DNA from: Georgenia sp. TF02-10 | Lineage (GTDB): Bacteria > Actinomycetota > Actinomycetes > Actinomycetales > Actinomycetaceae | NCBI RefSeq assembly: GCF_022759505.1 | Contig: NZ_CP094289.1 | Coordinates: forward strand, 744,001 to 808,000 | Reading direction: 5' to 3' | Length of the DNA: 64,000 nt | In this document: one piece after another, positions 53,506 through 61,756 of the stretch | Position numbering within the stretch: the first letter of the stretch is position 1 | How the letters are laid out: each line of letters starts with the position of its first letter | Notes under the pieces: generated by a model | Told to the model about the DNA's origin: nothing | The model's input: only the letters and a program-made list of their open reading frames with translations | Database searches by the model: none | Translations under genes and position numbers: made by a program

Positions 53506-54777
53506 GTGAGCCCACCACCGCCGGCCGGCCCCGCCGGGCCGATGTTCCCGCTGCGCACCGTGGTGCTCGCCGCGTTCGTGCCCGCGTTCCTCTTCGACCT
53601 CGGCGTCGGTGCGCTGCTGCCCGTCATCGCGCCGACGGCGGTCGGGTTGGGCGCGTCCCTGGCGGTCGCCGGGGTGGTCGCCGCGCTGATGTCGGTGGGG
53701 CAGATCCTGGCCGACCTGCCGGCCGGCGCGCTTGCCGCCCGGGTCGGGGACCGGCGCGCCATGGTGCTCGCCGGCGCGGTGGCCGCGCTGGCGTTCCTCG
53801 CGGCCGCCTGGTCCGCCTCGCTGCTGCTCCTCGCGTTGGCCGCCCTCGCCCTCGGTGCGGCGGCCGCCGTCTTCAACCTCGCCCGGCACGCCTACCTCAC
53901 CGAGATCACCCCGCCGCTGCGCCGGGCCCGGGTCCTGTCGACCCTGGCCGGGGTCCACCGCATCGGCCTGTTCGTCGGCCCGTTCGCCGGGGCGGCGGTC
54001 ATCGCCGCCGGCGAGCTGGCGCACGTCTACCTCTTCGGGGCCGCGGCCGCCGTCGCCGCGACCGTCGCCGCCGCCGCGGCCGGGCAGGACCCCTCGGCGC
54101 CGTCGGGCGGCTCCCGCCAGCAGCGGCGGGCCGCCGCGCGGGCCGCCCAGGCCGACCGGCCGCGGACCGCTCAGGTGCTGACCGAGTTCCGGCCGGTCTT
54201 CGCCACGCTCGGGATCGCGGTGCTGCTCGTCGGGACGGTGCGCGGGGCGCGGCAGACGGTCCTGCCGCTGTGGACCGAGCACCTCGGCGTCGACCCGGCG
54301 ACCACCTCGGTGGTGTTCGGGATCGCCGGGGCGGTGGACATGCTGCTGTTCTACCCGGCCGGGAAGGTGATGGACCGCTACGGCCGGCTGTGGATCGGGG
54401 TGCCGTCCATGCTCCTGGTGGCCGCGTCGATGGTCGCACTGCCCCTCACCCACACCGTGGTGGCGGTGTCCGTGGTGGCGGCGCTGATGGGGCTGGGCAA
54501 CGGGCTGGGCTCGGGCATCCTGATGACCCTGGGCGCCGACGTGGCGCCGGCGCGGGGCCGGGCCCAGTTCCTCGGCATGTGGCGGGTGTTCCAGGACGGC
54601 GGCGCCGCGGCCGGCCCGCTCGTGGTCTCCGCCGGGGCGGCGCTGGGCTCGCTCGCCGCCGGCATCTGGGTCATCGGGGCGATCGGCGCGGCGGCAGCGG
54701 CCGCACTCGGTCGGTGGGCGCCGCGCTGGTCGGTGCACGCGAACCAGACGACGCGGCGGCGCGCCGGGCTGCTGTAG
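53506..54777 (+). CDS. MFS transporter
   Basis: A 423-residue protein with twelve membrane spans and a cytoplasmic middle loop (GSRQQRRAAARAAQ). LPAGALAARVGDRRAMVLAG is the motif A region between TM2 and TM3, and AGKVMDRYGRLWIG is its copy in the second half. Substrate unknown. GTG 53506 has no ribosome binding site and may be leaderless. Confidence 0.92.
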   Translation: MSPPPPAGPAGPMFPLRTVVLAAFVPAFLFDLGVGALLPVIAPTAVGLGASLAVAGVVAALMSVGQILADLPAGALAARVGDRRAMVLAGAVAALAFLAAAWSASLLLLALAALALGAAAAVFNLARHAYLTEITPPLRRARVLSTLAGVHRIGLFVGPFAGAAVIAAGELAHVYLFGAAAAVAATVAAAAAGQDPSAPSGGSRQQRRAAARAAQADRPRTAQVLTEFRPVFATLGIAVLLVGTVRGARQTVLPLWTEHLGVDPATTSVVFGIAGAVDMLLFYPAGKVMDRYGRLWIGVPSMLLVAASMVALPLTHTVVAVSVVAALMGLGNGLGSGILMTLGADVAPARGRAQFLGMWRVFQDGGAAAGPLVVSAGAALGSLAAGIWVIGAIGAAAAAALGRWAPRWSVHANQTTRRRAGLL

Positions 54778-54838
54778 CGGTGCGAATGCTGCAATGACGG
54801 TGCGGAGGCTGCAAGGTCGGTGCGAAGATTGATCGCAC
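54778..54838. promoter_or_regulatory. 20-bp direct repeats and inverted repeat upstream of VapBC-like module 1
   Basis: The unit cggtgcgaatgctgcaatga repeats at 54778, 54798 and (partly) 54818. The last copy forms an inverted repeat GTGCGA-N7-TCGCAC at 54820-54838. This is a likely autorepression operator for the toxin-antitoxin pair. Confidence 0.6.
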
Positions 54839-54857
54839 TGCCCCGGGAGGTGGCCAC

Positions 54858-55001
54858 GTGGAGACTGTTAGCGGCGAGCCCCAGCCGCGCCCGGCCTTTG
54901 GCTTCCTGCCGGAGCCGGCCGCCCGCGCCATGGTCATCCCGGACGACTTCGACGAGATGATGCGCGAGGAGATCCTGGAGATGTTCGGGACCGAGGAGTG
55001 A
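54858..55001 (+). CDS. small antitoxin of PIN-toxin module 1
   Basis: A 47-residue protein (METVSGEPQPRPAFGFLPEP, then acidic FDEMMREEILEMFGTEE) starting GTG 54858 with GGGAGG 7 nt upstream. It is too short for a DNA-binding domain plus tail and resembles only the toxin-binding part of VapB/Phd antitoxins. The stop overlaps the toxin start (GTGA). Confidence 0.65.
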   Translation: METVSGEPQPRPAFGFLPEPAARAMVIPDDFDEMMREEILEMFGTEE

Positions 55002-55387
55002 GGCACTTCCTCCTCGACACCCACCTTTTGCTCTGGGCGGCCGCCGGATCGCCGCGTCTGCCGGATTGGACTCGGCAGGTGCTGGCGGACTCCCCGGCCG
55101 ATGTCTCGTTCAGCGTCGTCTCGCTCTGGGAGATCGTCATCAAGGTGCGCGGCGGAGGGGGCCGCCTCGTGGCGGAGCCGATGCTGCTGCGTGACTACGC
55201 CCGCGCAGCCGGGATGGTGGAACTCCCGGTGCGTGGGGAGCACGTCCTTGAGCTGCACCAGTTGAAGCCCCTGCATAAGGACCCCTTCGACACGCTGCTG
55301 CTCGCCCAGGCACGGTCCGAGTCTCTGGAGCTGCTGACCGTCGACCGCCAGTTGCTGGCTTACGGGCCACCGGCGACGCCGGCGTGA
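54998..55387 (+). CDS. VapC-type PIN domain toxin 1
   Basis: A 129-residue PIN ribonuclease: MRHFLLDTHLLLWAAAG carries the first Asp, SVVSLWEIVIK the Glu, and HKDPFDTLLLAQA and LLTVDRQL the later acidic residues. It is coupled to the small antitoxin upstream. It belongs to the PIN group often next to Phd antitoxins. Confidence 0.85.
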   Translation: MRHFLLDTHLLLWAAAGSPRLPDWTRQVLADSPADVSFSVVSLWEIVIKVRGGGGRLVAEPMLLRDYARAAGMVELPVRGEHVLELHQLKPLHKDPFDTLLLAQARSESLELLTVDRQLLAYGPPATPA

Positions 55388-55833
55388 ATTGACGGCCGGC
55401 GGTCTCGCGGCGCGGACGCGTTCTCCCGGCGGTCCCGGTCCGGTATCGGGCTCTTCACAGATGAGGGTGTAGCCGTCCGCGACCTGTACGCGGGCGGCGC
55501 GGGCAAGACGACGGCGGTCGGCCACGTGCTCGCCACGAAACTGGTCGACGCCGTCATGCCTCCGGTGGGGTCACTGCGATACCACGGACGGCCGACGCCG
55601 GGTGGCTACCGGGGGACGCTCTCGCCCCGCAAGAGCAGGACAACCGCAGAGAGCGGCTTCACCTCCCGCGCCCGCCGCTCGAGCCTGTACTCCCAGCCGC
55701 AGCTCCATCCGCGGGCTCGGGTGGTCGCCACTGTGGGCGCGTTTTCGCTGGTCCGCTCCGGGTTGAGGGACGGCCGATAACGGCGCGGCGGCTGACGGTG
55801 GTTGCAGTCGCAACCGGACGCGGCTGCTGCCTG
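55388..55833. other. non-coding region with a possible IS end
   Basis: No supported gene lies in these 446 bp between two converging toxin genes. At 55447-55473 is a 27-nt sequence (gggctcttcacagatgagg core) that recurs at 63903-63929 with one mismatch. GGCTCTTC is a start seen in ISL3-type insertion sequence ends, so this may be a remnant of one; that is tentative. Confidence 0.45.
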
Positions 55834-56229
55834 TCAGCGTCCGGGGCTGGCTGTAGGGAGGCCGGCGTCCGCGGCTGTCGCGGTGAGCTCGTCGTCGTAA
55901 CTGACGAGCTGGTCGGCGTGGATGCGTAGGGCGGTGGCGAGGTGGATCGCGTCCGCACTCCGCAGGCCCCAGGCTGAGGTCGCTGCACGGTGAAGATCCT
56001 CGCGTTTCAGGTCGATGAGACCAACGGCGTCCAGCACGCCGTTGACGGCATCAACAAGAATGCCGCGGCGCCGTTGGGCGGCGCAGTGGAGCTCGGTGTA
56101 GAGGAGCCAGGAGGCGACGAGATGGTCGCCATCCTGGAGCGAACGTTCCAGGTCGGCAGCGAGCGCGTCGGAATGAGGTTCATCGACGAGGAGCTTCAGC
56201 GCGGCCGACGTGTCCAGGTAGCGGATCAC
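55834..56229 (-). CDS. VapC-type PIN domain toxin 2
   Basis: A 131-residue PIN ribonuclease: MIRYLDTSAALKLLVDEPHS (first Asp), LLYTELHCAAQRR (Glu), WGLRSADAIHLATALR and LVSYDDEL (later Asp residues). It starts at ATG 56229 overlapping the antitoxin stop (ATGA). It faces the first VapC module across 446 bp. Confidence 0.88.
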   Translation of the reverse strand: MIRYLDTSAALKLLVDEPHSDALAADLERSLQDGDHLVASWLLYTELHCAAQRRRGILVDAVNGVLDAVGLIDLKREDLHRAATSAWGLRSADAIHLATALRIHADQLVSYDDELTATAADAGLPTASPGR

Positions 56230-56489
56230 CTATCGCCTCGAAGGTCCTCCAGCACCTCACGGCTGGTCAGGTTGGTCGCACGGGGCAACTCCGTCAGTGG
56301 CCGTCGCGTAGAGCGGGCTGGGCTTAGGCTGCCGGCAGCGGCGAGCCGGTCCAGCTCGGTCTCGGGGGGCGGCACGATGACTGCGGCAACCTTTCCGTGG
56401 TTGGTCACCACGAACGACTCTCCAGCCGCGACCCGGGCGAGGACGCGACTGCTGTCGTGCCGCAGCTGGCGGTGCGTAATCGTCTCCAC
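56226..56489 (-). CDS. Phd/YefM-type antitoxin of PIN module 2
   Basis: An 87-residue antitoxin: VETITHRQLRHDSSRVLARV and SFVVTNHGKVAAVIVPPP form the Phd fold, and LTELPRATNLTSREVLEDLR is the toxin-binding tail. GTG 56489 has GGAGG 8 nt upstream. A start 12 codons earlier (56525) lacks a site. TACG-N3-CGTA near 56511-56521 may be the operator. Confidence 0.85.
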   Translation of the reverse strand: METITHRQLRHDSSRVLARVAAGESFVVTNHGKVAAVIVPPPETELDRLAAAGSLSPARSTRRPLTELPRATNLTSREVLEDLRGDR

Positions 56490-56653
56490 ACTGCTCGCCT
56501 CCAACCGGTGTACGAACCGTAGCATTCGGGAGCTGAGGCAGCAGGGGCGAGTCGCCTGCGCATCGTGAGCCGAGGACCAAGCCCGTCCCCTGCAGTCACC
56601 AGGGCCGCCCCACCCCGCCTGGCGGGTCCGGTCCGCTCCGCGGCACCGGGCCC

Positions 56654-56666
56654 TATCATCAGCGCC
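56654..56666 (+). promoter_or_regulatory. -10 box for leaderless DUF4012 gene
   Basis: TATCAT at 56654-56659 is 7 nt before GTG 56667, which is in frame with the DUF4012 protein. It argues against the longer frame from 56565. Confidence 0.6.
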
Positions 56667-58598
56667 GTGCCGTCCGCCGATGCCAGTTCTGACCGTGCCC
56701 ATGGGCAGCGCCGCGGGGCGGGGTCGGGCCACGGTTCCAGGTCCGGGCACGGTGTCGGGTCCGGCCGTGGGTCTGAATCCGGTCGCCGTCGCCGGTCCGG
56801 TAGCGGATCGGGTCGCGGCTCCGAGCGCCGCGCCGGCTCCCGCCGCCGCGGGATCGGCCCGGTAGCGGCGGTCCTCGGCGCCCTCGCGTTCGTCGTCCTC
56901 CTGGTCGCCGTCGTCCTCGCGCTGGACGCGCGCACCGCCTACGCCGCCCTCCGCGACGCCCAGCAGGACGTCACCGTCCTGCAGGAGCACGTCCTGGCCG
57001 GCGACGGCGAGGCGGCGGCCGCCGCGTCGGCCGACCTGCAGGACGACGCCAGCACCGCCCGGGACGCAATGACCGGCCCGCACTGGGACCTGGCCGCCGC
57101 CGTCCCCCGGCTCGGCGCGAACGTCCGGGCCGTGCAGGTGGTCAGCGAGGTGGTGGACGACGTCGCCACCGGCGCGCTGCCACCCCTCCTCGACGCCGTC
57201 GCCGTCCTCCACCCCGCCCGCCTGGTCCCGGTGGACGGCCGGATCGACCCGGCGCCGCTGGCCGAGGCCGCCCCGCAGGTCGCCACGGCCGACGACGCCC
57301 TGCAGGCCGCCCGGGCGGACCTGGCTGCGGTGGACCCCGCCACCCTGCTGCCCCAGCTCCGCGCGCCGCTCGGCCAGCTCACCGACCAGGTGGCCGACCT
57401 CGGCGGCATGACCGGCACGGCCTCCCGCGCGGCCCGGCTCCTGCCGACCATGCTGGGCACCGACGGCCCCCGCGACTACCTCGTCCTGGTGCAGAACAAC
57501 AGCGAGCCCCGGGCCCTCGGCGGCCTGCCCGGCGCCGTCGTCCTGCTCCGCGCCGACGACGGCCGGATCGAGTTCGTCGAGCAGCGCTCCGCCGCCTCCC
57601 TCAACCGGTTCCCCACCCCGGTCGTGGAGCTGACCGACGGCGAGCGCGGTCTCTACGGCACCCAGCTGGGCCGGTACCCGGGCAACGTCACCGCCACCCC
57701 GGACTTCCCCCGGGCCGCCCAGATCATCCGGGAGATGTGGCGCCAGCGCACCGGGGCGGAGGTGGACGGCGTGCTGTCCCTCGACCCCGTCGCGCTGCAG
57801 GGCCTGCTCGCGGCCACCGGCCCGGTCACCCTGCCCACCGGCGCCCAGCTCACCGGGGACAACGCCGCCCAGGTCCTGCTCAACCAGGTCTACCTCGACG
57901 TCGCCGACCCCGCCGCCCAGGACGCCTTCTACGCCGCCGCGGCCCAGGCGGTCTTCGCCCAGGTGCTGGCCGGGGGAGCGGAGCCGGCCGGGCTCCTCAC
58001 CGCCCTCTCCGACGCCGTCGGCGAAGGACGCCTGCTCGCCTGGTCCGCCGACCCGGCCGAGCAGGAGGTCCTGGCCGGCACCGCGGTCGCCGGCGCGCTG
58101 CGCGGCCACGTCGGCGACGCGCCCGTGGTGGGCGTGTACGTGCACGACACCAGCGGCGCGAAGATCGCCTACTACGAGCACCTCGACGCCGAGGTCACCG
58201 CCACCGCCTGCCGGCCCGACGGCTCCCAGGAGATCGCCGTGAAGGTCACCCTCGCCTCCGCGGCACCGGCCGACGCCGCGACGCTCCCGCCGTCGCTGAC
58301 CGGCGGCGGCCGGGTGGTGACCGCCGGCGACACCCGGTCCCAGCTCATGGTCTACGCCCCCACCGGCAGCCGGATCACCGCGGCCAGCATCAGCGACGAC
58401 GACGCCACCTACCGCCCGCACCAGCACGACGGGCTGGCCGTCGCCGCGCACACCGTGACGCTCGCGCCGGGGGAGCGGGTGACCGCGGAGTACACCCTGA
58501 TCACGCCCCGCGAGCTGTCCGGGGCGCCCCAGGTCCGGACCACGCCCGGTCCAGCACCCGGACAGTTCAGCGGTTCCACTTCCCCATGTACTCGATGA
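56667..58598 (+). CDS. DUF4012 domain membrane protein
   Basis: A 643-residue protein. A disordered Ser/Gly/Arg-rich N-terminus (about residues 10-62, repeats of SGHG and SGRG) is followed by one membrane span (VLGALAFVVLLVAVVLALDA) and a large extracellular DUF4012 region: PRDYLVLVQNNSEPRALGGL, AQIIREMWRQRTGAEVDGVL, GDNAAQVLLNQVYLDVADPA. DUF4012 proteins are usually found near exopolysaccharide genes; their function is unknown. It may act with the tyrosine autokinase at 61757. Confidence 0.88.
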   Translation: MPSADASSDRAHGQRRGAGSGHGSRSGHGVGSGRGSESGRRRRSGSGSGRGSERRAGSRRRGIGPVAAVLGALAFVVLLVAVVLALDARTAYAALRDAQQDVTVLQEHVLAGDGEAAAAASADLQDDASTARDAMTGPHWDLAAAVPRLGANVRAVQVVSEVVDDVATGALPPLLDAVAVLHPARLVPVDGRIDPAPLAEAAPQVATADDALQAARADLAAVDPATLLPQLRAPLGQLTDQVADLGGMTGTASRAARLLPTMLGTDGPRDYLVLVQNNSEPRALGGLPGAVVLLRADDGRIEFVEQRSAASLNRFPTPVVELTDGERGLYGTQLGRYPGNVTATPDFPRAAQIIREMWRQRTGAEVDGVLSLDPVALQGLLAATGPVTLPTGAQLTGDNAAQVLLNQVYLDVADPAAQDAFYAAAAQAVFAQVLAGGAEPAGLLTALSDAVGEGRLLAWSADPAEQEVLAGTAVAGALRGHVGDAPVVGVYVHDTSGAKIAYYEHLDAEVTATACRPDGSQEIAVKVTLASAAPADAATLPPSLTGGGRVVTAGDTRSQLMVYAPTGSRITAASISDDDATYRPHQHDGLAVAAHTVTLAPGERVTAEYTLITPRELSGAPQVRTTPGPAPGQFSGSTSPCTR

Positions 58599-58657
58599 CT
58601 GCTAACGTCCAGCCGACGGCCGAAACCGGCCGTCACGACCGCTCATCGGGGGATCCC

Positions 58658-59251
58658 ATGAACCGACGTCTCGCCACAGCCGCCGCCACGGCCGTGCTGG
58701 TGCTCTCCCCAGCCGCCGCCTTCGCCTACACCGGAGACCCGTACGACCTCGACGTCCCCGGGCAGGTCGCCGAGGGGCAGCCCTTCCAGGTCGTGCTGGA
58801 GGGCCCGGTGGAGAACCCGCAGTTCACCCTGACCGTCGCCTCGGACGCCGTGCCGGACTCCGCGATCGAGATCGCCGGCAGCCAGAGCCTCACCAAGCCG
58901 ACCGCCGCCGGGGTGTCCACCTTCTCCGTGACCCTGCACGAGGAGGCCGTGTACAGCCTCACCGGCGTCAACGCCGCGGGTGATGTGGTCGAGTCGGCCA
59001 CGATCACCGTCGGCACGCCCGGCACCGGTGGCGGCGCCCCCGGTGCTGGCGCCGGCGGTGCTGGCGCCGGCGGTGCTGGCGCCGGCCAGGGAGCGGGTGC
59101 GGGTGCGGGCCAGGGCACCTCGGCCACCGGGCAGTCCAACCTGCCGCGGACCGGTACCACCAGCGCCCCGCTGGTCGCCGGCGCTGCCGCCCTGCTCGCT
59201 GCCGGAGCCGGCACCATGGCCTACGCCCGTCGCCGTCAGGCCCAGCACTGA
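58658..59251 (+). CDS. LPXTG-anchored surface protein
   Basis: A 197-residue protein: signal peptide (AAATAVLVLSPAAAFAYTG), a beta-sandwich of about 100 residues, a Gly/Ala-rich linker (GAGAGGAGAGGAGAGQGAGA), sorting signal LPRTG, a hydrophobic stretch and a basic tail ARRRQAQH. Sortase should attach it to peptidoglycan. GGGGGA lies 4 nt before the ATG. Confidence 0.88.
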   Translation: MNRRLATAAATAVLVLSPAAAFAYTGDPYDLDVPGQVAEGQPFQVVLEGPVENPQFTLTVASDAVPDSAIEIAGSQSLTKPTAAGVSTFSVTLHEEAVYSLTGVNAAGDVVESATITVGTPGTGGGAPGAGAGGAGAGGAGAGQGAGAGAGQGTSATGQSNLPRTGTTSAPLVAGAAALLAAGAGTMAYARRRQAQH

Positions 59252-59287
59252 CAGATCGATGACGGCGCCCTCGTGGCGTCGCCCGCA

Positions 59288-59317
59288 GGCCCCCGCGCGC
59301 ACATCGGCGCGGGGGCC
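59288..59317 (+). terminator. terminator hairpin after the LPXTG gene
   Basis: A perfect 11-bp stem (ggcccccgcgc with gcgcgggggcc) and an 8-nt loop, followed by ttc. Confidence 0.8.
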
Positions 59318-59363
59318 TTCGCGGCGTCAGCGGAGGACCTCGAGGCGACCGCGGGCAGGCTGG

Positions 59364-59951
59364 GTGAGCCGGCAGCTGCCGCTCCTCGCGGCCCTCGTCG
59401 TCGCCGGGTCGGTGCTGATGGGATGTGCGTCGTCATCTCCGACCGCCGACGGCGGCCCCGGGACTGCAGGAACCCAGGCCTCCGGTCGCACGGCCGGGCC
59501 CGGGTCCGGACCGGATCCGACGCCGACTGGTCGTCCCGATGGCGCGGCCCCCGAGCCCACCCCGACGGCTGAGGCCAGCGACACCGTGGCGGCGGAGGAG
59601 TATGCCGCAGAGCTCTTCACCCTGACCAACGCCGCCCGCGCGGACGAGGGCCTGCCCGCGCTGCGCGCGTCCGCGTGCGCCGAGGAGGCGGCCCTTGACC
59701 GGGCGGCTGCCCTGGTCGGCCGCCCGCTCGAGCATGCGCCGCTCCAGCCCGTGCTGGAGGCGTGCGGCGTCGACCTCGCCGCCGAGAACCTGGTGGACAG
59801 CGACGCCGCCGCGGCCGACGTCGTCGAGGCGTGGATGGGCTCACCCGGGCACCGCAACAACATCGTCGACCCGGCGCTGGAGAGCCTGGGAGTCGGGTGC
59901 GTGCCGCACGAGGGGGAGCGCCTCTGCGCGCAGATCTTCCTGGCGGGCTGA
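59364..59951 (+). CDS. CAP (SCP-like) domain lipoprotein
   Basis: A 195-residue protein with lipobox LMGC after a hydrophobic signal, a Pro/Thr/Gly-rich linker of about 55 residues, and a CAP domain: FTLTNAARADEGLPALRAS, AENLVDSDAAAADVVEAWMG, SPGHRNNIVDPALESLGVGC. The role of bacterial CAP proteins is unsettled. GTG 59364 is chosen because it directly precedes the signal peptide. Confidence 0.85.
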   Translation: MSRQLPLLAALVVAGSVLMGCASSSPTADGGPGTAGTQASGRTAGPGSGPDPTPTGRPDGAAPEPTPTAEASDTVAAEEYAAELFTLTNAARADEGLPALRASACAEEAALDRAAALVGRPLEHAPLQPVLEACGVDLAAENLVDSDAAAADVVEAWMGSPGHRNNIVDPALESLGVGCVPHEGERLCAQIFLAG

Positions 59952-59982
59952 CGCCTGCGGTTGGGGCGGGCCTGGGGTGGTC

Positions 59983-60504
59983 CTACGCTCCCCGCGCGCC
60001 GGCCAGCTCAGGGCTGGCGGACGAAGGATCGACCGCTGCCGAGCGACTGGACGGGTTGGACAGGCGGTCCGCCATGCGCGTGAGAACCTCGGCGGTGATC
60101 GCGAGCTGCGCGGGGTCGGTGCCGTCGAGGACCTGCGCCACGATCTCTCGCCTGGCCGCGTGGACGCTCTCCAGGGCACGGACGCCCGCGGGGCTGATGC
60201 TGATCAGGGAGGCGCGCGCGTCGGTGGGCACCCGTGCCCGCGAGACCAGCCCGGCCGTCTCCAGGCGCTTGAGGCGCGGGGTGACCGAGGAGATGTCCAC
60301 GCCGTGGCAGGCGGCGATGTCAGACACGCGCAGGGCGCCGCGGGCGTCGAGGTACTCCAACAGGCTCCAGGAGGCCGGGGGGAGGTCGTAACCAGAGCGC
60401 CGGGCGATGTCGTCCACGGTGGCGCGGTCCGCGAGCAGCCGAAGGACGGCCGCCAGGGAGCGCTCGAGATCGTCCAGACCGCACTCGTCCATGCCCTCGT
60501 CCAT
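59983..60504 (-). CDS. MarR family transcriptional regulator
   Basis: A 173-residue regulator with a winged helix: GYDLPPASWSLLEYLDARGA, RVSDIAACHGVDISSVTPRL, and wing LVSRARVPTDARASLISISP with the conserved DxR. TTGTTG and TAGGGT are 18 nt apart, and TAGGGT lies 6 nt before ATG 60504 (leaderless). It diverges from the monooxygenase and probably represses both. Confidence 0.9.
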   Translation of the reverse strand: MDEGMDECGLDDLERSLAAVLRLLADRATVDDIARRSGYDLPPASWSLLEYLDARGALRVSDIAACHGVDISSVTPRLKRLETAGLVSRARVPTDARASLISISPAGVRALESVHAARREIVAQVLDGTDPAQLAITAEVLTRMADRLSNPSSRSAAVDPSSASPELAGARGA

Positions 60505-60534
60505 ACGGTCACCCTAGACTGCGCCCGTCCTCAG

Positions 60535-60571
60535 CAACAAGTTGGGGCCAACCAAGTATCTGCGCTAGCGT
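60535..60571. promoter_or_regulatory. divergent promoters with shared MarR operator
   Basis: The minus -35 (60535-60540) and the plus -35 TTGGGG (60542-60547, with TAGCGT at 60566-60571 after 18 nt) adjoin each other. The inverted repeat GTTGG-GG-CCAAC at 60541-60552 covers both, an efficient place for MarR to block both genes. Confidence 0.65.
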
Positions 60572-60639
60572 CGGCGGATCAAGCCCGGGCACCGACGCGT
60601 GCGCGGGCGCACCATCCCCTCGCGCAAGGAGCCCTCTGC

Positions 60640-61677
60640 ATGAAGCTGTCCATCGTCGACCTGGGGACCGTCGCCCCCGGCACCACCGAGACCGATGCCC
60701 TGGCCGACTCCCTGGAAACCGCCCGGCACGCCGAGGCAGCCGGCTTCCACCGGATCTGGTTCGCGGAGCACCACCTGAGCCGCTCGGGCGCCTCCCACCA
60801 CCCCGAGCTCCTCATCGCGGCGGCCATCTCGCAGACCACCAGCATCCGGCTCGGCTCCGGCGCCGTGCTGATGAACCACTACAGCCCGCTCAAGGTCGCC
60901 GAGGTGTTCAAGCAGCTCGAGGCCATGGCGCCCGGCCGGATCGACCTCGGCATGGGACGCGCCACCGCCGGTCCCGTCATCGACCTGGCCCTGCAGCGCG
61001 ACCGCCAGAACCCCGTCCAGGCCGACCACCAGCAGCAGGTCCTGGAGACCCTGGCATGGCTGTACGAGGCCTTCCCCGCCGACCACCCCTTCGCCGGTCA
61101 CCCCCTGATGCCCAGCGTTCCCCAGGTCCCCCAGACCTGGCTCCTCGGCTCCAGCCCGAACGGCTCCAACCTGGCCGCCGGGCTCGGCATCGGCTACACC
61201 TTCGCCGGGTTCATCAACCCCCCGGGCGCGGCGCCTGCCCTGCGCCACTACCGCGAGAACTTCCAGCCCCAGGGCTTCGGGCTGGACTCCCCGCGCGCCA
61301 TCCTCGCGGTCAACGTCACCGTCGGTGACACGAGGGCCGAGGGCGAGCACCTGGCCAGCTCACCCAAGGGCTACTACGCCCGCCTGCGCCGTGAGGGCGG
61401 CGGGGCGATGGTCCCCTCGGCCGACGAGGCGGCGCGGGAGATGAGCGAGGCCGAGAAGGCCGAGCCCACCGCCATCGTCGACGGCCGGTGGCCCAGGTTC
61501 GTGGCCGGCGGTCCCGACGACGTGCGCGCCACGCTGGAGCAGATGATCGAGGAGAGCGGCGCCGACGAGGTCATGGTGCAGGACCTGATCGCCGACCCGG
61601 TCGCCCGGCGCCACTCCCACAACCTGCTGGCGCAGGCCTTCGGGCTCGCCCCGCGAGGATCATCGACACAGGACTGA
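60640..61677 (+). CDS. luciferase-like (LLM class) flavin monooxygenase
   Basis: A 345-residue TIM barrel of the bacterial luciferase family, YhbW-like: MKLSIVDLGTVAPGTTETDA, FHRIWFAEHHLSRSGASHHP, IRLGSGAVLMNHYSPLKVAE and the GRIDLGMGRATAGPVID segment. It likely uses reduced flavin to oxidise an organic compound. AAGGAG lies 8 nt before ATG 60640. Control by the divergent MarR gene suggests induction by a toxic substrate. Confidence 0.92.
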   Translation: MKLSIVDLGTVAPGTTETDALADSLETARHAEAAGFHRIWFAEHHLSRSGASHHPELLIAAAISQTTSIRLGSGAVLMNHYSPLKVAEVFKQLEAMAPGRIDLGMGRATAGPVIDLALQRDRQNPVQADHQQQVLETLAWLYEAFPADHPFAGHPLMPSVPQVPQTWLLGSSPNGSNLAAGLGIGYTFAGFINPPGAAPALRHYRENFQPQGFGLDSPRAILAVNVTVGDTRAEGEHLASSPKGYYARLRREGGGAMVPSADEAAREMSEAEKAEPTAIVDGRWPRFVAGGPDDVRATLEQMIEESGADEVMVQDLIADPVARRHSHNLLAQAFGLAPRGSSTQD

Positions 61678-61756
61678 GCGGAGCGGACGTTCGTTCGCAG
61701 GCTGCTCGGCAACCGGCATGGTGGTCGAGCAGCGCCGACGCCTGGGGAGGACGGGG

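Noticed and set aside
53499-54797. A 432-codon alternative plus frame over the MFS gene
   Set aside because: It is Arg/Gly-rich without membrane spans; the overlapping frame encodes a normal twelve-span transporter.
56565-56666. The 34-codon extension of the DUF4012 protein
   Set aside because: A TATCAT box 7 nt before GTG 56667 points to the shorter start, and the extension is low complexity.
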